From contig NZ_FOOR01000009.1 in NCBI RefSeq assembly GCF_900113255.1, positions 78,288 through 142,287 on the forward strand: DNA of 64,000 nucleotides, read 5' to 3'. The notes below the pieces were generated by a model. That model was not told where the DNA came from. It saw nothing but the letters and a program-made list of their open reading frames with translations, and made no database searches. Positions 32,568 to 41,547 of this stretch are shown here, piece by piece (within the stretch, counting starts at the first letter, position 1; every line of letters begins with the position of its first letter). Made by a program: the position numbers and the translations under genes. Origin of the DNA: Novosphingobium sp. CF614 (GTDB taxonomy: Bacteria; Pseudomonadota; Alphaproteobacteria; Sphingomonadales; Sphingomonadaceae).

Positions 32568-35486
32568 TCACCGCGTGGCGACGCTGGTCTTGCTCTCCTC
32601 CGGCATTACTTCCAGCCGCCAGGAACTGTCCTTGCCCAGATAGCGCGCGGCGAGCTCCTGCATCTTCTGCGGCGTCGTGATGGTGTAGTCATCGAGCACC
32701 GTGCGCACCGTGCCGATCCGCAAGGGATCGCTGGTCGCCCCTTCGAGCTGGCTCATGAAGAACGATGTGCTCGAAGCCGCGCGGGTCACCTGCTGGCGCA
32801 GCGGCTCGGTAACGCGTTCGAGTTCGTCGGCGGTCGGCGGATTGGCGATCAGGTCCTGCGCGATCTCGTCGGCGGTGTGGAAGAACACCGGCACCGACTT
32901 GGGATCGAGCTGCGCCATCGCCGTGATCGAACCGCCCGCCTGCATGTCCACCGGCCAGCTCGAGAAGACATAGGGCGCATAAGAGACGCCCAGCTTCTCA
33001 CGCACGGCGTCCAGCAGCCGATTGGTGAACAGCTGCGTGAGTATCTCCAGTTGGCGCGATTCGCGGATCCCCATGGAGCCGCCGCCTGTCGGCCAGGAAA
33101 TCACGGCTGCCGCCTGGTCCGGATCGCCATGATGGACCAGCACGATCGGCGTATCCGAAGGATGCGGCACCGGCGTTGCCGCCTCCTGGGCCGGGGAAAT
33201 CGCGGGCGTGCGTGACTTGAGCGCGCCGAAGGTCTTTTCCAGTGCGGCGATCGCGGCGGCCTTGTCGAAATCGCCGAAGATCTGCACTTCCACGGGCCCC
33301 TGCGACAGCGCATTGCTCCAGACCTGCTTGAATCCCTCCGCGGTGGTCGTCTCGATCGCGGCCGGCGTCGGGGTCGCGAAGCGCGGATCTTCTCCGCGCT
33401 GGTAGAACTGCAAGTCGCGTTCAAGTACGCCCTGCGGCGAGGTGGCGTAAGTATCGTACTGGATCTTCGCAGCCGCCTTGGCCCGCAGGAACGGGTTCAC
33501 ATCCCACATGGGCAAGTCCAGCTTGGCGGCGAAGAGATAGAGCTGATCGGCAAGATCCTGCGGGCGCGTTTCGGCGGAAAGCTCGAAACTGGCGTCCTGC
33601 ACGTCGAAGTCGAAGCCCATCTTGCGCCCGGTCGCGATGCGGTCCAGCTCCTCCTGGCCCAGCGTCGCCAGGCCCGAGCCCACCAGCGCGTACTGGCCCA
33701 GCGTGATATAAGGCGCATCCTTCGGGTTGATCGAACGATAGCCGCCGCCGAAACGGACCTTGACCATGACCCGGCCAGGCTCCTCGGTGACCGGCCAGAG
33801 CAGGACCTTGACGCCGTTCGCGAAAGCCAGCTGCTCGATATCGAGCAGGCCCGTCGGCAATTCCGCGACCGGCTTTTCCGGCGCGCCGATCGCGGGCAGC
33901 TTTTCGAACGAGACCGGCGCCGCTTCGGCGGCCAGGCGAATGCTCTGATCTGGCTTGACCGGTTCAAGCAGTGCCTCGTGCAGCGCCTTGTCGCTCACCT
34001 GGCCTGGTTTCTGGACGGTGAACAGTGCGCGCGTGACCGTGCCGGTGAACAGCTGGCGCGTGTGTTCGAGCACCTTTTTAGGCGTGAACAGCGACTTGGA
34101 ACTACGGAATATGCGCAGCACGTCGTCGGGCGCGGCAACCGTTTCGCGAATGTCCAGTGCATTCACGAGATCATCAGCCAGCTTGGCGCCGGGCAGGATG
34201 CGCTGCTGTTCGACCGGGACCTGGAAAGCGACATCGAGTTCGGCCACCTCGCGATCGATCTCCTGCTGCGTGGGGGGCCGGCTCAGGGCATCGGCGATCA
34301 CCGCGCGCACATCGCGCAGCGCCGCCTGCCAATCCTCGCCAAGCGGAGTGACGGAAACGAACGTGGCATCGGCGGAGCGCGAGACATCGTCCTGGTTGAC
34401 CGACGCCGACAAGTAGCTGCCACCGGCCCGCGCCTTTGTTTCCAGTCGGCGGTTGATGATGGCCTGGGCGATCGAGTCGGTCATCAGGCCCTGGTTGTAG
34501 ACGATCGTGTCATTGACCTGCCGCCAGGGCCGCAGGATGGCGTACATCAGCGAGGGTGGCAGGTCCGATTCCACCAGTACACGGGTTTCGCCAACGGGAT
34601 TTTTGGGATCCGCGTGCTTGGGCGCGACGGGATCGCCGAAGCTGGGCACGGGAGCCTTGGGTCCCGATGCGGACCAATCGCCGAACCATTTGCGCACGTA
34701 GAATTCGAGCATGGCCGGATCGACGTCACCGGCAACGATCACCGCCACGTTGTCAGGCCTGTACCAGCGCGCGTAAAACGCCCGTACCGATTCCGGCGTG
34801 GCCGACGTGAGCGAGAACACCGTGCCGATCGGTTCGCGTTCGGCCAGCGGCTGGCCGGCATAGAGCACCTGCTGCATCGCATCCTGCACGCGCTTCGAAG
34901 CCCCGCCGCGCTCGCGCATCTCGGCCAGCACGATCGGCACGTCCGATTTGAGGTTCGAAGCGGAAAGTGCCGGCGCCGTGACCATTCCGGAAAGCAGCTT
35001 GAACATCTCGTCCAGCGAGGCCGGCGTCGCATTGGGGAGATCGAGCTTGAAAACCGTTTCAGTGGTCGATGTCACCGCATTGGTATCGCTGCCGAAAGTG
35101 GCCCCCAGGCGTTGGAACGCCGCGATCGCGGAACCCTCCGCCAGGTATTTCGACTGACGGAACAGCATATGCTCCAGCAGGTGCGCATAACCGCGCTCCG
35201 CTTCGGTCTCGTAGAGCGAGCCGGCATCGACGCGGATGCGGATCGAGACCTGGCCGGGCGGCACGCCGTTCTTGCGCACAGCATAGCGCAATCCATTCGG
35301 CAGTTCGCCGAAGTGCCACTCCTTGTCGTGCGGGATGTCACTGTTGCGGTACAGCCACGGTTCCTGCGTATCGGCCAGCAAGGGGGCGGGAGTGGCCGGT
35401 TCCTGCGCTAGGACGGGCAGAGCCGGCGCCTGAGCGAGAAGAAGCAGGCAAGCGAGCGAGCGAGCAGCGCGCGGAAAGGTCATCAT
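32568..35486 (-). CDS. Double-length M16 (insulinase-like) zinc peptidase
   Basis: Protein of 972 aa with a signal peptide (ACLLLLAQAPALPVLAQEP). The inverted zinc motif is GYAHLLEHMLF (HxxEH), with the distal Glu expected in the ALSASNLKSDVPIVLAEMRERGG region. Two M16 halves (active N-terminal, inactive C-terminal) are joined in one chain as in periplasmic pitrilysin-type enzymes, including the RWYRPDNVAVIVAGD segment. It would degrade peptides in the periplasm or at the cell surface. No operon partner. Confidence 0.9.
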   Translation of the reverse strand: MMTFPRAARSLACLLLLAQAPALPVLAQEPATPAPLLADTQEPWLYRNSDIPHDKEWHFGELPNGLRYAVRKNGVPPGQVSIRIRVDAGSLYETEAERGYAHLLEHMLFRQSKYLAEGSAIAAFQRLGATFGSDTNAVTSTTETVFKLDLPNATPASLDEMFKLLSGMVTAPALSASNLKSDVPIVLAEMRERGGASKRVQDAMQQVLYAGQPLAEREPIGTVFSLTSATPESVRAFYARWYRPDNVAVIVAGDVDPAMLEFYVRKWFGDWSASGPKAPVPSFGDPVAPKHADPKNPVGETRVLVESDLPPSLMYAILRPWRQVNDTIVYNQGLMTDSIAQAIINRRLETKARAGGSYLSASVNQDDVSRSADATFVSVTPLGEDWQAALRDVRAVIADALSRPPTQQEIDREVAELDVAFQVPVEQQRILPGAKLADDLVNALDIRETVAAPDDVLRIFRSSKSLFTPKKVLEHTRQLFTGTVTRALFTVQKPGQVSDKALHEALLEPVKPDQSIRLAAEAAPVSFEKLPAIGAPEKPVAELPTGLLDIEQLAFANGVKVLLWPVTEEPGRVMVKVRFGGGYRSINPKDAPYITLGQYALVGSGLATLGQEELDRIATGRKMGFDFDVQDASFELSAETRPQDLADQLYLFAAKLDLPMWDVNPFLRAKAAAKIQYDTYATSPQGVLERDLQFYQRGEDPRFATPTPAAIETTTAEGFKQVWSNALSQGPVEVQIFGDFDKAAAIAALEKTFGALKSRTPAISPAQEAATPVPHPSDTPIVLVHHGDPDQAAAVISWPTGGGSMGIRESRQLEILTQLFTNRLLDAVREKLGVSYAPYVFSSWPVDMQAGGSITAMAQLDPKSVPVFFHTADEIAQDLIANPPTADELERVTEPLRQQVTRAASSTSFFMSQLEGATSDPLRIGTVRTVLDDYTITTPQKMQELAARYLGKDSSWRLEVMPEESKTSVATR

Positions 35487-35545
35487 CGCGCAAGCTATAG
35501 GGTGCTAGTGCCTTAAGGACCAGTGAATAGAGGCCGCCCTCGGCA

Positions 35546-35699
35546 GGGCAATCGCATATGGAACTTCTCTCTCCAAGCTCGTCGTGCTGACTTGGTCGAG
35601 ACTCCATTCTACGCTCAAGCCATCGCACTGGATGGCGGAATGATCCCTGAAACACGAGGGTAACAATAAAAGATGAGTTGGGTGTATATGCGATAGCCC
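35546..35699. repeat. 154-bp segment bounded by 14-bp inverted repeats
   Basis: GGGCAATCGCATAT (35546-35559) and ATATGCGATAGCCC (35686-35699) are inverted repeats with one mismatch. It occupies most of the 270-bp gap between the M16 gene and nfuA. No ORF of note lies inside, and no target duplication is obvious. Confidence 0.5.
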
Positions 35700-35756
35700 T
35701 TCGCGAACGGTTCCAGCACTTGACCCTGGGTTCGCTTCACCTAAATCGAGACCATC

Positions 35757-36335
35757 ATGTTCATTGAAACCGAAGCCACGCCCAACCCCGCCACGCTCAA
35801 GTTCCTGCCAGGCCGACAGGTCATGGCGGCCGGCACGCGGGAATTCACTTCGCACGAGGATGCCGGCGCCTCTCCGCTTGCGGAAGCGCTGTTCGGTCTC
35901 GGCGATGTCGTCGGCGTGTTCTTCGGCCGGGAATTCATATCGGTGACCGCGGCGCCCGGCGCCGAATGGCATGGCCTCAAGCCGCAGGTCGTCTCGATCC
36001 TGCTCGACCATTTCGTTTCCGAAGCCCCGCTGTTCGCGGGCGGCGATGCCAGCGGGATCGCCGTGCCCGCCGAGGAGGACGAGGACAATGGCGATGATCC
36101 CGCCGATGCCGATATCATCACGCAGATCCGTGACCTTATCGAAACCCGGGTGCGCCCCGCCGTCGCCAACGACGGGGGCGACATCATTTATCGCGGCTTT
36201 CGCGAGGGCGTGGTCTATCTCACCATGCAGGGCGCCTGCTCGGGCTGCCCCTCCTCGAGCGCCACGCTCAAGCAAGGGATCGAGAGCCTGCTCAAGCACT
36301 ACGTTCCGGAAGTGACCGAAGTCCGGGCCGCCTGA
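35757..36335 (+). CDS. nfuA: NfuA-type Fe-S cluster scaffold/carrier
   Basis: Protein of 192 aa. The N-terminal domain (MFIETEATPNPATLKFLPG) is the Nfu-N scaffold fold. The C-terminal NifU domain has the cluster-binding CxxC (MQGACSGCPSSS). An acidic linker (EEDEDNGDDPADAD) separates them. It delivers 4Fe-4S clusters to target enzymes. It begins the nfuA-tsaB-rimI run. Confidence 0.95.
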   Translation: MFIETEATPNPATLKFLPGRQVMAAGTREFTSHEDAGASPLAEALFGLGDVVGVFFGREFISVTAAPGAEWHGLKPQVVSILLDHFVSEAPLFAGGDASGIAVPAEEDEDNGDDPADADIITQIRDLIETRVRPAVANDGGDIIYRGFREGVVYLTMQGACSGCPSSSATLKQGIESLLKHYVPEVTEVRAA

Positions 36336-36405
36336 CGCCTTGGCGAGCAGCCCGGAGCAGTTCGTGGCGGCCGAGCCCTTAGCAACAGCAGCAATTCCGC
36401 AAGAG

Positions 36406-37056
36406 ATGGGCAAGCACCAGGACCGCACGCTCGTGATCGATTCCGCGACCGACGCATGCTCGGTCGCGCTGTTCGCGCAGGGCGAATTGATCGCCGGAGA
36501 ATCGCGCTTGCTCGGGCGCGGCCATGCGGAAGCGCTGGTGCCGATGATCGCGGCGCTGCCGCTGCGCGGGCGCGCGGCACGCATCGCCGTTTCGCTTGGT
36601 CCAGGCAGTTTCACCGGGGTCAGGGTGGGGCTGGCCGCCGCACGCGCGCTCGCGCTCGCCTGGGGCGCGGAGTTGATCGGCTATTCCAGCCTCGCCCTGG
36701 TCGCGGCGATCGCCCGGGAAGCCCATGGCGCGGTCCCGGTCGCGGTAGCGACGACCGGCGGACACGGCGAGTGGTTCGTCGAGGGCTTCGACGCGCAGGG
36801 CGGCACCGCGCGCGTTCTCGCCTCGCTGCGGCCCGAAGTCGCAGTCGCGCAATCCGATGAACGCATCGTCGCCGGCAGCCAGGCGGAAGCCCTCGTCGCC
36901 GCGCGCGGACACGGCCTGGCGATGGCCGCCTGGCCGGACGCTCGCGCTTTTGCCCTGCTGCCGTCGGCGGCCCTGGTTTGCGATGTCCGTCCGCTCTACG
37001 GGCGCGCACCCGACGCCCGCCCGCTCGCCGGCATTCCGACGACGCCTTGCGCATGA
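36406..37056 (+). CDS. tsaB: tRNA t6A threonylcarbamoyl transferase component TsaB
   Basis: About 216 aa from ATG 36406 (MGKHQDRTLVIDSATDACS); an in-frame TTG at 36340 would add 22 residues before the conserved start of the fold. ASKHA-type motifs VIDSATDACSVALF and SLGPGSFTGVRVGLAAAR are present. It dimerises with TsaD for t6A37 modification of ANN-decoding tRNAs. Its stop overlaps the rimI start (ATGA). Confidence 0.93.
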   Translation: MGKHQDRTLVIDSATDACSVALFAQGELIAGESRLLGRGHAEALVPMIAALPLRGRAARIAVSLGPGSFTGVRVGLAAARALALAWGAELIGYSSLALVAAIAREAHGAVPVAVATTGGHGEWFVEGFDAQGGTARVLASLRPEVAVAQSDERIVAGSQAEALVAARGHGLAMAAWPDARAFALLPSAALVCDVRPLYGRAPDARPLAGIPTTPCA

Positions 37057-37526
37057 TCGAAGATGTCGACCGGATCATGACGGTCATGTCGACCGCTTTC
37101 GACCCCGCTTTCGGCGAAGCTTGGAACCGGCGGCAAGTCGAAGATGCGCTCAAACTTGGCAACTGCCACTATTATCTTGTCGGCAGCGAAGGCAGGCCGC
37201 CGCTCGAAGAAGAAGCGGCCGCGGGCTTTTCGTTGTCACGCACCGGTTTCGAGGAAGAGGAACTTCTGTTGCTTGGCGTCACCCCCCAATTTCGGGGAAG
37301 AGGCCTTGGCAGCACCATATTGGGCCAGCTTCGCCTTGCGGCGATCGAGCGCGGCGCTAGACGCCTTTTGCTCGAAATGAGAAGAGGCAATCCGGCCGAG
37401 TCGCTCTATAGGCGTTTCGGCTTCTATTCGATCGGCGAACGCCGCGATTACTACCGCACTCCAGGTGGTAAACGAATCGATGCCATTACATTTGCTTGCG
37501 ACGTCACCGGATCGCGCAACACATAA
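37053..37526 (+). CDS. rimI: Ribosomal-protein-alanine acetyltransferase RimI-like
   Basis: GNAT protein of 157 aa. The acetyl-CoA motif is VTPQFRGRGLGSTIL (R/Q-x-x-G-x-G) and the C-terminal motif is SLYRRFGFYSIGERRDYY. It is coupled to tsaB, the usual partner arrangement. The substrate is presumably the N-terminus of S18, but GNAT specificity is not readable here. Confidence 0.88.
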   Translation: MIEDVDRIMTVMSTAFDPAFGEAWNRRQVEDALKLGNCHYYLVGSEGRPPLEEEAAAGFSLSRTGFEEEELLLLGVTPQFRGRGLGSTILGQLRLAAIERGARRLLLEMRRGNPAESLYRRFGFYSIGERRDYYRTPGGKRIDAITFACDVTGSRNT

Positions 37527-37682
37527 TACCCCATTTGGGGTGCAACTTGAAAAATATCGACAGAATTTGTGTGCGACCTTCAATTGAACTTGCACTTGGG
37601 AACGAAATCGTCCTATGGACACCGCTGTCGGCTCCAAAATGGCCTACAAACCGCACTATTGGTCGCACAAAAGGAAAATAAA

Positions 37683-38129
37683 ATGGAAACTATCCAAACC
37701 GATACGAACGAGACCCTCATCACGCTGACCTCGGACATTGTTGCCGCACACGTGAGCAACAACAGCGTCACCGTGGATGACCTCCCCACGCTCATCACCA
37801 ACGTGTACGGCGCCCTCGCCGGACTTGGTGGCGCCCCGATCGTGGTAGAAGAAAAGCCGGAACCGGCGGTCTCGGTTCGTTCTTCGGTAAAGCCCGACTA
37901 CATCGTGTGCCTTGAGGACGGCAAGAAGCTCAAGATGCTCAAGCGTCACCTCATGACTCACTACAACATGACGCCCGAAGAGTATCGCGCGCGCTGGAAC
38001 TTGCCTGCCGACTACCCGATGGTCGCGCCCAACTATGCGGAGAAGCGCCGGGAACTGGCCAAGAAAATCGGCCTGGGCCGCAAGCCCAACGCCCGTCGCG
38101 GACGCAAGCCCAAGACTGTTGCCGCCTGA
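37683..38129 (+). CDS. mucR: MucR/Ros-family zinc-finger regulator
   Basis: Protein of 148 aa from ATG 37683 (AAGGA 8 nt upstream). The Ros-type zinc finger is VCLEDGKKLKMLKRHLMTHYNMTPEEYRARW, with the second half (PMVAPNYAEKRRELAKKIGLG) and a basic AT-hook-like tail (GRKPNARRGRKPK). The first finger cysteine pair is reduced to one Cys, as in MucR proteins. Such regulators bind AT-rich DNA and act as H-NS-like silencers, controlling exopolysaccharide, motility and cell-cycle genes. The 150-bp AT-rich leader upstream may be an autoregulatory site. Confidence 0.92.
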   Translation: METIQTDTNETLITLTSDIVAAHVSNNSVTVDDLPTLITNVYGALAGLGGAPIVVEEKPEPAVSVRSSVKPDYIVCLEDGKKLKMLKRHLMTHYNMTPEEYRARWNLPADYPMVAPNYAEKRRELAKKIGLGRKPNARRGRKPKTVAA

Positions 38130-38232
38130 TTGCGGTGAACCGTGCTGGTAATGCGCAGGGAAGGATCGCACGCGGAATTTCCGCATGGCGTTTCTTGCCT
38201 GCGCAGACGTTTATCTTCCACGCGTCCCCATA

Positions 38233-38321
38233 ATACCAAATCTCTTGAAGTAAGGCTCCGCTTCTCCCTTCCTCGCTGCGAGACGACGGAGGGAAAGGGA
38301 ACACGAGTTTCGATTTGGCAT
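38233..38321. repeat. Short internal-deletion copy of the MITE-like repeat
   Basis: About 90 bp with both ends (ATACCAAATCTC on the left; GATTTGGCAT on the right) but lacking the GGCAATCCAGG core, as expected for a deletion derivative. It sits between mucR and fur. Confidence 0.6.
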
Positions 38322-38345
38322 CGGGCCATGGTGGTTGAGATTGCA

Positions 38346-38375
38346 GGCGCACCGGCCTAACATGGCCGGTGCGCC
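38346..38375 (+). terminator. Intrinsic terminator upstream of fur
   Basis: GGCGCACCGGCC pairs perfectly with GGCCGGTGCGCC around TAACAT and is followed by TTCTTC. It overlaps the earliest possible fur start (GTG 38369), which argues for the later GTG 38399. Confidence 0.75.
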
Positions 38376-38398
38376 TTCTTCATCATACAGGTCAAAAC

Positions 38399-38845
38399 GT
38401 GCACCAGCCCATCGACATCGAAGCCCTTTGCGCCGAGCGTGGCCTGCGCATCACGGACCAGCGCCGAGTCATCGCCCAGGTGCTTTCGGACAGCACGGAT
38501 CACCCTGACGTGGAGAAACTTCACGAACGCGCGACCGCCATCGATCCCGGCATCTCGATCGCCACGGTGTACCGCACCGTTCGCCTGTTCGAGGAAGCCG
38601 GCATCCTTGACCGGCACGATTTCGGCGATGGCCGCGCCCGCTACGAGGCCGCGCCCGAAGCGCATCACGATCACATGATCGATGTCGAGACCGGCACGGT
38701 CATCGAGTTCGTCGATCCCGAACTCGAAGCGCTCCAACGCCAGATCGCGGAACGTCTCGGCTTTCGCCTAGTCGACCATCGCATGGAGTTGTTCGGGGTC
38801 AAGTTCGGGCGTGAGGACGGCGAGACCTCCAGCACCCGCAAATGA
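38399..38845 (+). CDS. fur: Ferric uptake regulator (Fur/Mur type)
   Basis: About 148 aa from GTG 38399 (AGGT 6 nt upstream), beyond a terminator hairpin that excludes GTG 38369. The winged helix (RITDQRRVIAQVLSD, ISIATVYRTVRLFEEAGIL) and metal-site residues (AHHDHMIDVETGTVIEFVDPELE) are present. There is no CxxC structural zinc site, as in alphaproteobacterial Fur/Mur proteins, which often respond to Mn or Fe. Its TGA overlaps the plsC start. Confidence 0.93.
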   Translation: MHQPIDIEALCAERGLRITDQRRVIAQVLSDSTDHPDVEKLHERATAIDPGISIATVYRTVRLFEEAGILDRHDFGDGRARYEAAPEAHHDHMIDVETGTVIEFVDPELEALQRQIAERLGFRLVDHRMELFGVKFGREDGETSSTRK

Positions 38846-39642
38846 GCGAGACGGCGTCCACCCGGGGCCATCCTCGGGGCCGGAACGTCGCGCCATTGGG
38901 CTGGCCGATCGTGGTCGCGCGCATCGCATCGATGCTTGCGGCGCTGGCGATCTGCGTGCCGCTCCACTACCTGCTCGCGCCGCTCACCGCGCGCAATCCG
39001 GTCCCGCGCTGGTTCCTGCGTGCACTGGCGGCCATTGCCGGCGTCCGCATCCGCACAGTCGGCGAACGCCCCGCGCACCGCGCCTTCTTCCTTGCCAACC
39101 ATGTGAGCTGGCTGGATATTCCCGCTCTCGCCGGCACTACCGGCTGCGCCTTCGTGGCGCATGACGGCCTTGCCGCGATCGGACCGCTGCGCTGGCTGTG
39201 CGGTCTCAACGACACGGTCTTCATCGCTCGCCACGATCGCCGCAGCATCGCCACTCAAGTCGAGCAAGTCCGCGCCGCGCTGCGTGAAACGGGTGCCCTG
39301 ACGATCTTTCCGGAAGGTACGACCTCCAGCGGTGCCGCGCTGCTCCCGTTCAAGTCCTCGCTGCTTTCCGCGCTCGATGCCGATGCCGATCACATTCCGG
39401 TCCAGCCGGTCCTGCTCGACTACGGAGACGAGACCCGCGAAATCGCCTGGGTCGACGAGGAGCCAGGGCTCGACAACGCCCTGCGCATCCTTGCGCGACG
39501 GCGGCCGATCAGGCTTGTCATCACCTTTCTGCCGCCACTCGCCGACAGCGAGCGCACCGATCGCAAGACCATTGCCGCCGCCGCCCGGCAGGCGATCGAT
39601 GGCGCACAGGCGTCAGCGAAGGGGAATACCAAGTCTCATTGA
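38842..39642 (+). CDS. plsC: 1-Acyl-sn-glycerol-3-phosphate acyltransferase
   Basis: Membrane-associated acyltransferase of 266 aa. The HX4D motif is in LANHVSWLDIPAL and the second motif is IFPEGTTSSG. One or two N-terminal hydrophobic segments anchor it. It makes phosphatidic acid. It is coupled to fur (ATGA). The last five residues (NTKSH) and the stop codon are encoded by the left end of a MITE-like repeat at 39626, so the native C-terminus has been replaced or extended. Confidence 0.9.
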   Translation: MSETASTRGHPRGRNVAPLGWPIVVARIASMLAALAICVPLHYLLAPLTARNPVPRWFLRALAAIAGVRIRTVGERPAHRAFFLANHVSWLDIPALAGTTGCAFVAHDGLAAIGPLRWLCGLNDTVFIARHDRRSIATQVEQVRAALRETGALTIFPEGTTSSGAALLPFKSSLLSALDADADHIPVQPVLLDYGDETREIAWVDEEPGLDNALRILARRRPIRLVITFLPPLADSERTDRKTIAAAARQAIDGAQASAKGNTKSH

Positions 39643-39810
39643 TCGGAACTCTTGTTTCCCTTCGTCACTGCGAGCTGCCCGCGGCGGCGCGGCAATCCAG
39701 CGCGGATGGCGCCGCCCTGGATTGCTTCGGCGGCTTCGCCGCCTCGCAATTGACGGAGGAAGAAAATGGCGAAGGAAGAAGACGAGCCTCATTTCAAAAG
39801 ACCCGGTATA
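39626..39810. repeat. MITE-like repeat, complete copy
   Basis: The left end is ATACCAAGTCTCATTGATCG and the right end is AAGACCCGGTAT. The core GCGGCAATCCAGCGCG/GCCCTGGATTGCTTCGG forms the internal arms. The left end contains the stop codon of plsC. Confidence 0.88.
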
Positions 39811-39817
39811 AGCAGCC

Positions 39818-40483
39818 TCAGCGGGTTGCGTTGTAAGCAAGCTGGCTGTCGTCGAGCTGGAATCCGACGAGCACTTCGAACGAGGCGCGCGCCACGGCGG
39901 CCTTGACTTGCGGATCGGCAAGCGGATCGAGCGCGGCATCGGTATCCCCAGCCTTGCGCTTGCGGGTGATGCGTTCGCGGATGTCCGCCGGCAGGGTCGC
40001 CGCCGCGCTGTCGATATAGGCGGAAGCGGCGCCGCTCGCCTGCGCGCGGTCCTGGCCATCGGCGAAGTTGAGCGTGACGGTGCCGACGCGCTTGCTGAGC
40101 ACGGCCGTGCCGCCCTGGAGCACCGTCACGAAATACGGCAGTGTCACCTGGCGCGCGCCGCCGGTGTCGTTGCGCCGGCCCAGCACCTGGAAGGAGACCT
40201 GCGCGACGACCTTGTCGCCGGCGTTCTCGTTGCACTGCGTGCGCACATCGGTCATCGCCGCGACCATGTCGATATTGGGGGCGGTCTTGTCGCCGGGCGC
40301 ACGGAACAGCGTAACGTCGCCGGTATAGTCGGGAATTCCGACCGCGGGGCACTTGCTGCGGACGGCCGTGATGCCCACGCCTTCGTCGACCACGATGTCT
40401 CCCTTGGTCTTGCACCCGCCAAGCGCGGCCAGCGCGGCGGCGGAGCAAAGAACAGTGGCAGTCAGGCGGCGTGCATTCATCAT
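39818..40483 (-). CDS. Hypothetical lipoprotein, 221 aa
   Basis: MMNARRLTATVLCSAAALAALGGC is a clear lipoprotein signal (LGGC). The mature part (DIVVDEGVGITAVRSKCPAVG...VTLFRAP) is soluble with predicted beta structure and two further cysteines. I recognise no named domain; it resembles lipoproteins conserved in sphingomonads. It ends just after the MITE copy at 39626 and is divergent from ispH. Confidence 0.8.
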   Translation of the reverse strand: MMNARRLTATVLCSAAALAALGGCKTKGDIVVDEGVGITAVRSKCPAVGIPDYTGDVTLFRAPGDKTAPNIDMVAAMTDVRTQCNENAGDKVVAQVSFQVLGRRNDTGGARQVTLPYFVTVLQGGTAVLSKRVGTVTLNFADGQDRAQASGAASAYIDSAAATLPADIRERITRKRKAGDTDAALDPLADPQVKAAVARASFEVLVGFQLDDSQLAYNATR

Positions 40484-40547
40484 GACATCCTCGAATGGCG
40501 TGCGCTTGCCCTAGCGATGCAAGCGGCAAAGCGCTAGAGGGCGGTTC

Positions 40548-41534
40548 ATGAACGCGCCCTTTCCGTCCCCGACGCCGTCGACTTCGTCAACCACGTCCGC
40601 GCCGCCGCTACGCCTCCTGATCGCCGCTCCCAGGGGGTTTTGCGCCGGCGTCGATCGCGCCATCGAGATCGTCGAACGCGCGCTCGAGATCTATGGGCCG
40701 CCGGTCTACGTCCGCCACGAGATCGTCCACAACAAGTTCGTGGTGGACTCGCTCAAGGCCAAGGGCGCGGTCTTCGTGGAAGACATCAGCGACGTTCCCG
40801 ATGGGGTTCCAGTGATCTTCAGCGCCCACGGCGTGCCCAAGTCGGTGCCAACCGAAGCGACCGCGCGCGGGCTCGACTGGCTCGACGCGACTTGCCCGCT
40901 GGTCAGCAAGGTCCATCGCCAGGCCGAGCGCCAGATCGAGGCGAGCCGGCATATCCTGTTCATCGGCCATGCCGGACACCCGGAAGTGATCGGCACCTTC
41001 GGCCAGGTTCCCGAGGGAACGATGACATTGGTCGAAACGGTCGAGGACGTGGCCGCCCTGCCCTTCGCGGCCGGAACCGAACTTTCCTATCTCTCGCAGA
41101 CGACGCTTTCGGTCGACGACACCGCCGCGATCATCGAGGCGATCAAGGCGCGCTATCCGCAGGTCGTCGCGCCCAAGGCGGAAGACATCTGCTACGCCAC
41201 GTCCAACCGCCAGGCCGCCGTCAAGCAGATCGCGCCGCTGTGCCAGCTGATGCTGGTGATCGGCGCGCCCAACAGTTCCAACTCGCTGCGCCTCGTCGAA
41301 GTGGCGGAACGCAGCGGAGTGCGCGCGCAGTTGATACAGCGCGCCGCCGAGATCGACCCGGCCTGGCTTGCGGGCGTGGAGACCGTGGGCGTCACCGCCG
41401 GCGCCTCCGCGCCCGAGGAACTGGTCAACGAAGTCGTGGACCGGCTGAAGGCGCTGCGCGTGGTCGCCGCCGAGGAAGTGGTGACGGCCAAGGAACGCAT
41501 TACCTTCAAGCTGCCGCGCCAGCTGGTGCGCTGA
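40548..41534 (+). CDS. ispH: 4-Hydroxy-3-methylbut-2-enyl diphosphate reductase
   Basis: Protein of 328 aa. The three Fe-S ligands are in [23 protein letters not shown] and ICYATSNRQ. The catalytic region has [10 protein letters not shown] and PEGTMTLVE, with SSNSLRL for substrate binding. It is the last enzyme of the MEP isoprenoid pathway. It is followed 13 bp later by thrB. Confidence 0.98.
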   Translation: MNAPFPSPTPSTSSTTSAPPLRLLIAAPRGFCAGVDRAIEIVERALEIYGPPVYVRHEIVHNKFVVDSLKAKGAVFVEDISDVPDGVPVIFSAHGVPKSVPTEATARGLDWLDATCPLVSKVHRQAERQIEASRHILFIGHAGHPEVIGTFGQVPEGTMTLVETVEDVAALPFAAGTELSYLSQTTLSVDDTAAIIEAIKARYPQVVAPKAEDICYATSNRQAAVKQIAPLCQLMLVIGAPNSSNSLRLVEVAERSGVRAQLIQRAAEIDPAWLAGVETVGVTAGASAPEELVNEVVDRLKALRVVAAEEVVTAKERITFKLPRQLVR

Positions 41535-41547
41535 AGGCCGGCGGAAC

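Noticed and set aside
33978..35411. 477-aa plus-strand frame opposite the M16 peptidase
   Set aside because: Antisense shadow; no SD, no motif, while the minus frame has HxxEH and a signal peptide.
36340..36405. Longer TsaB start at TTG 36340
   Set aside because: The extra 22 residues precede the conserved first strand, lack similarity to the fold, and begin right after the nfuA stop without an SD.
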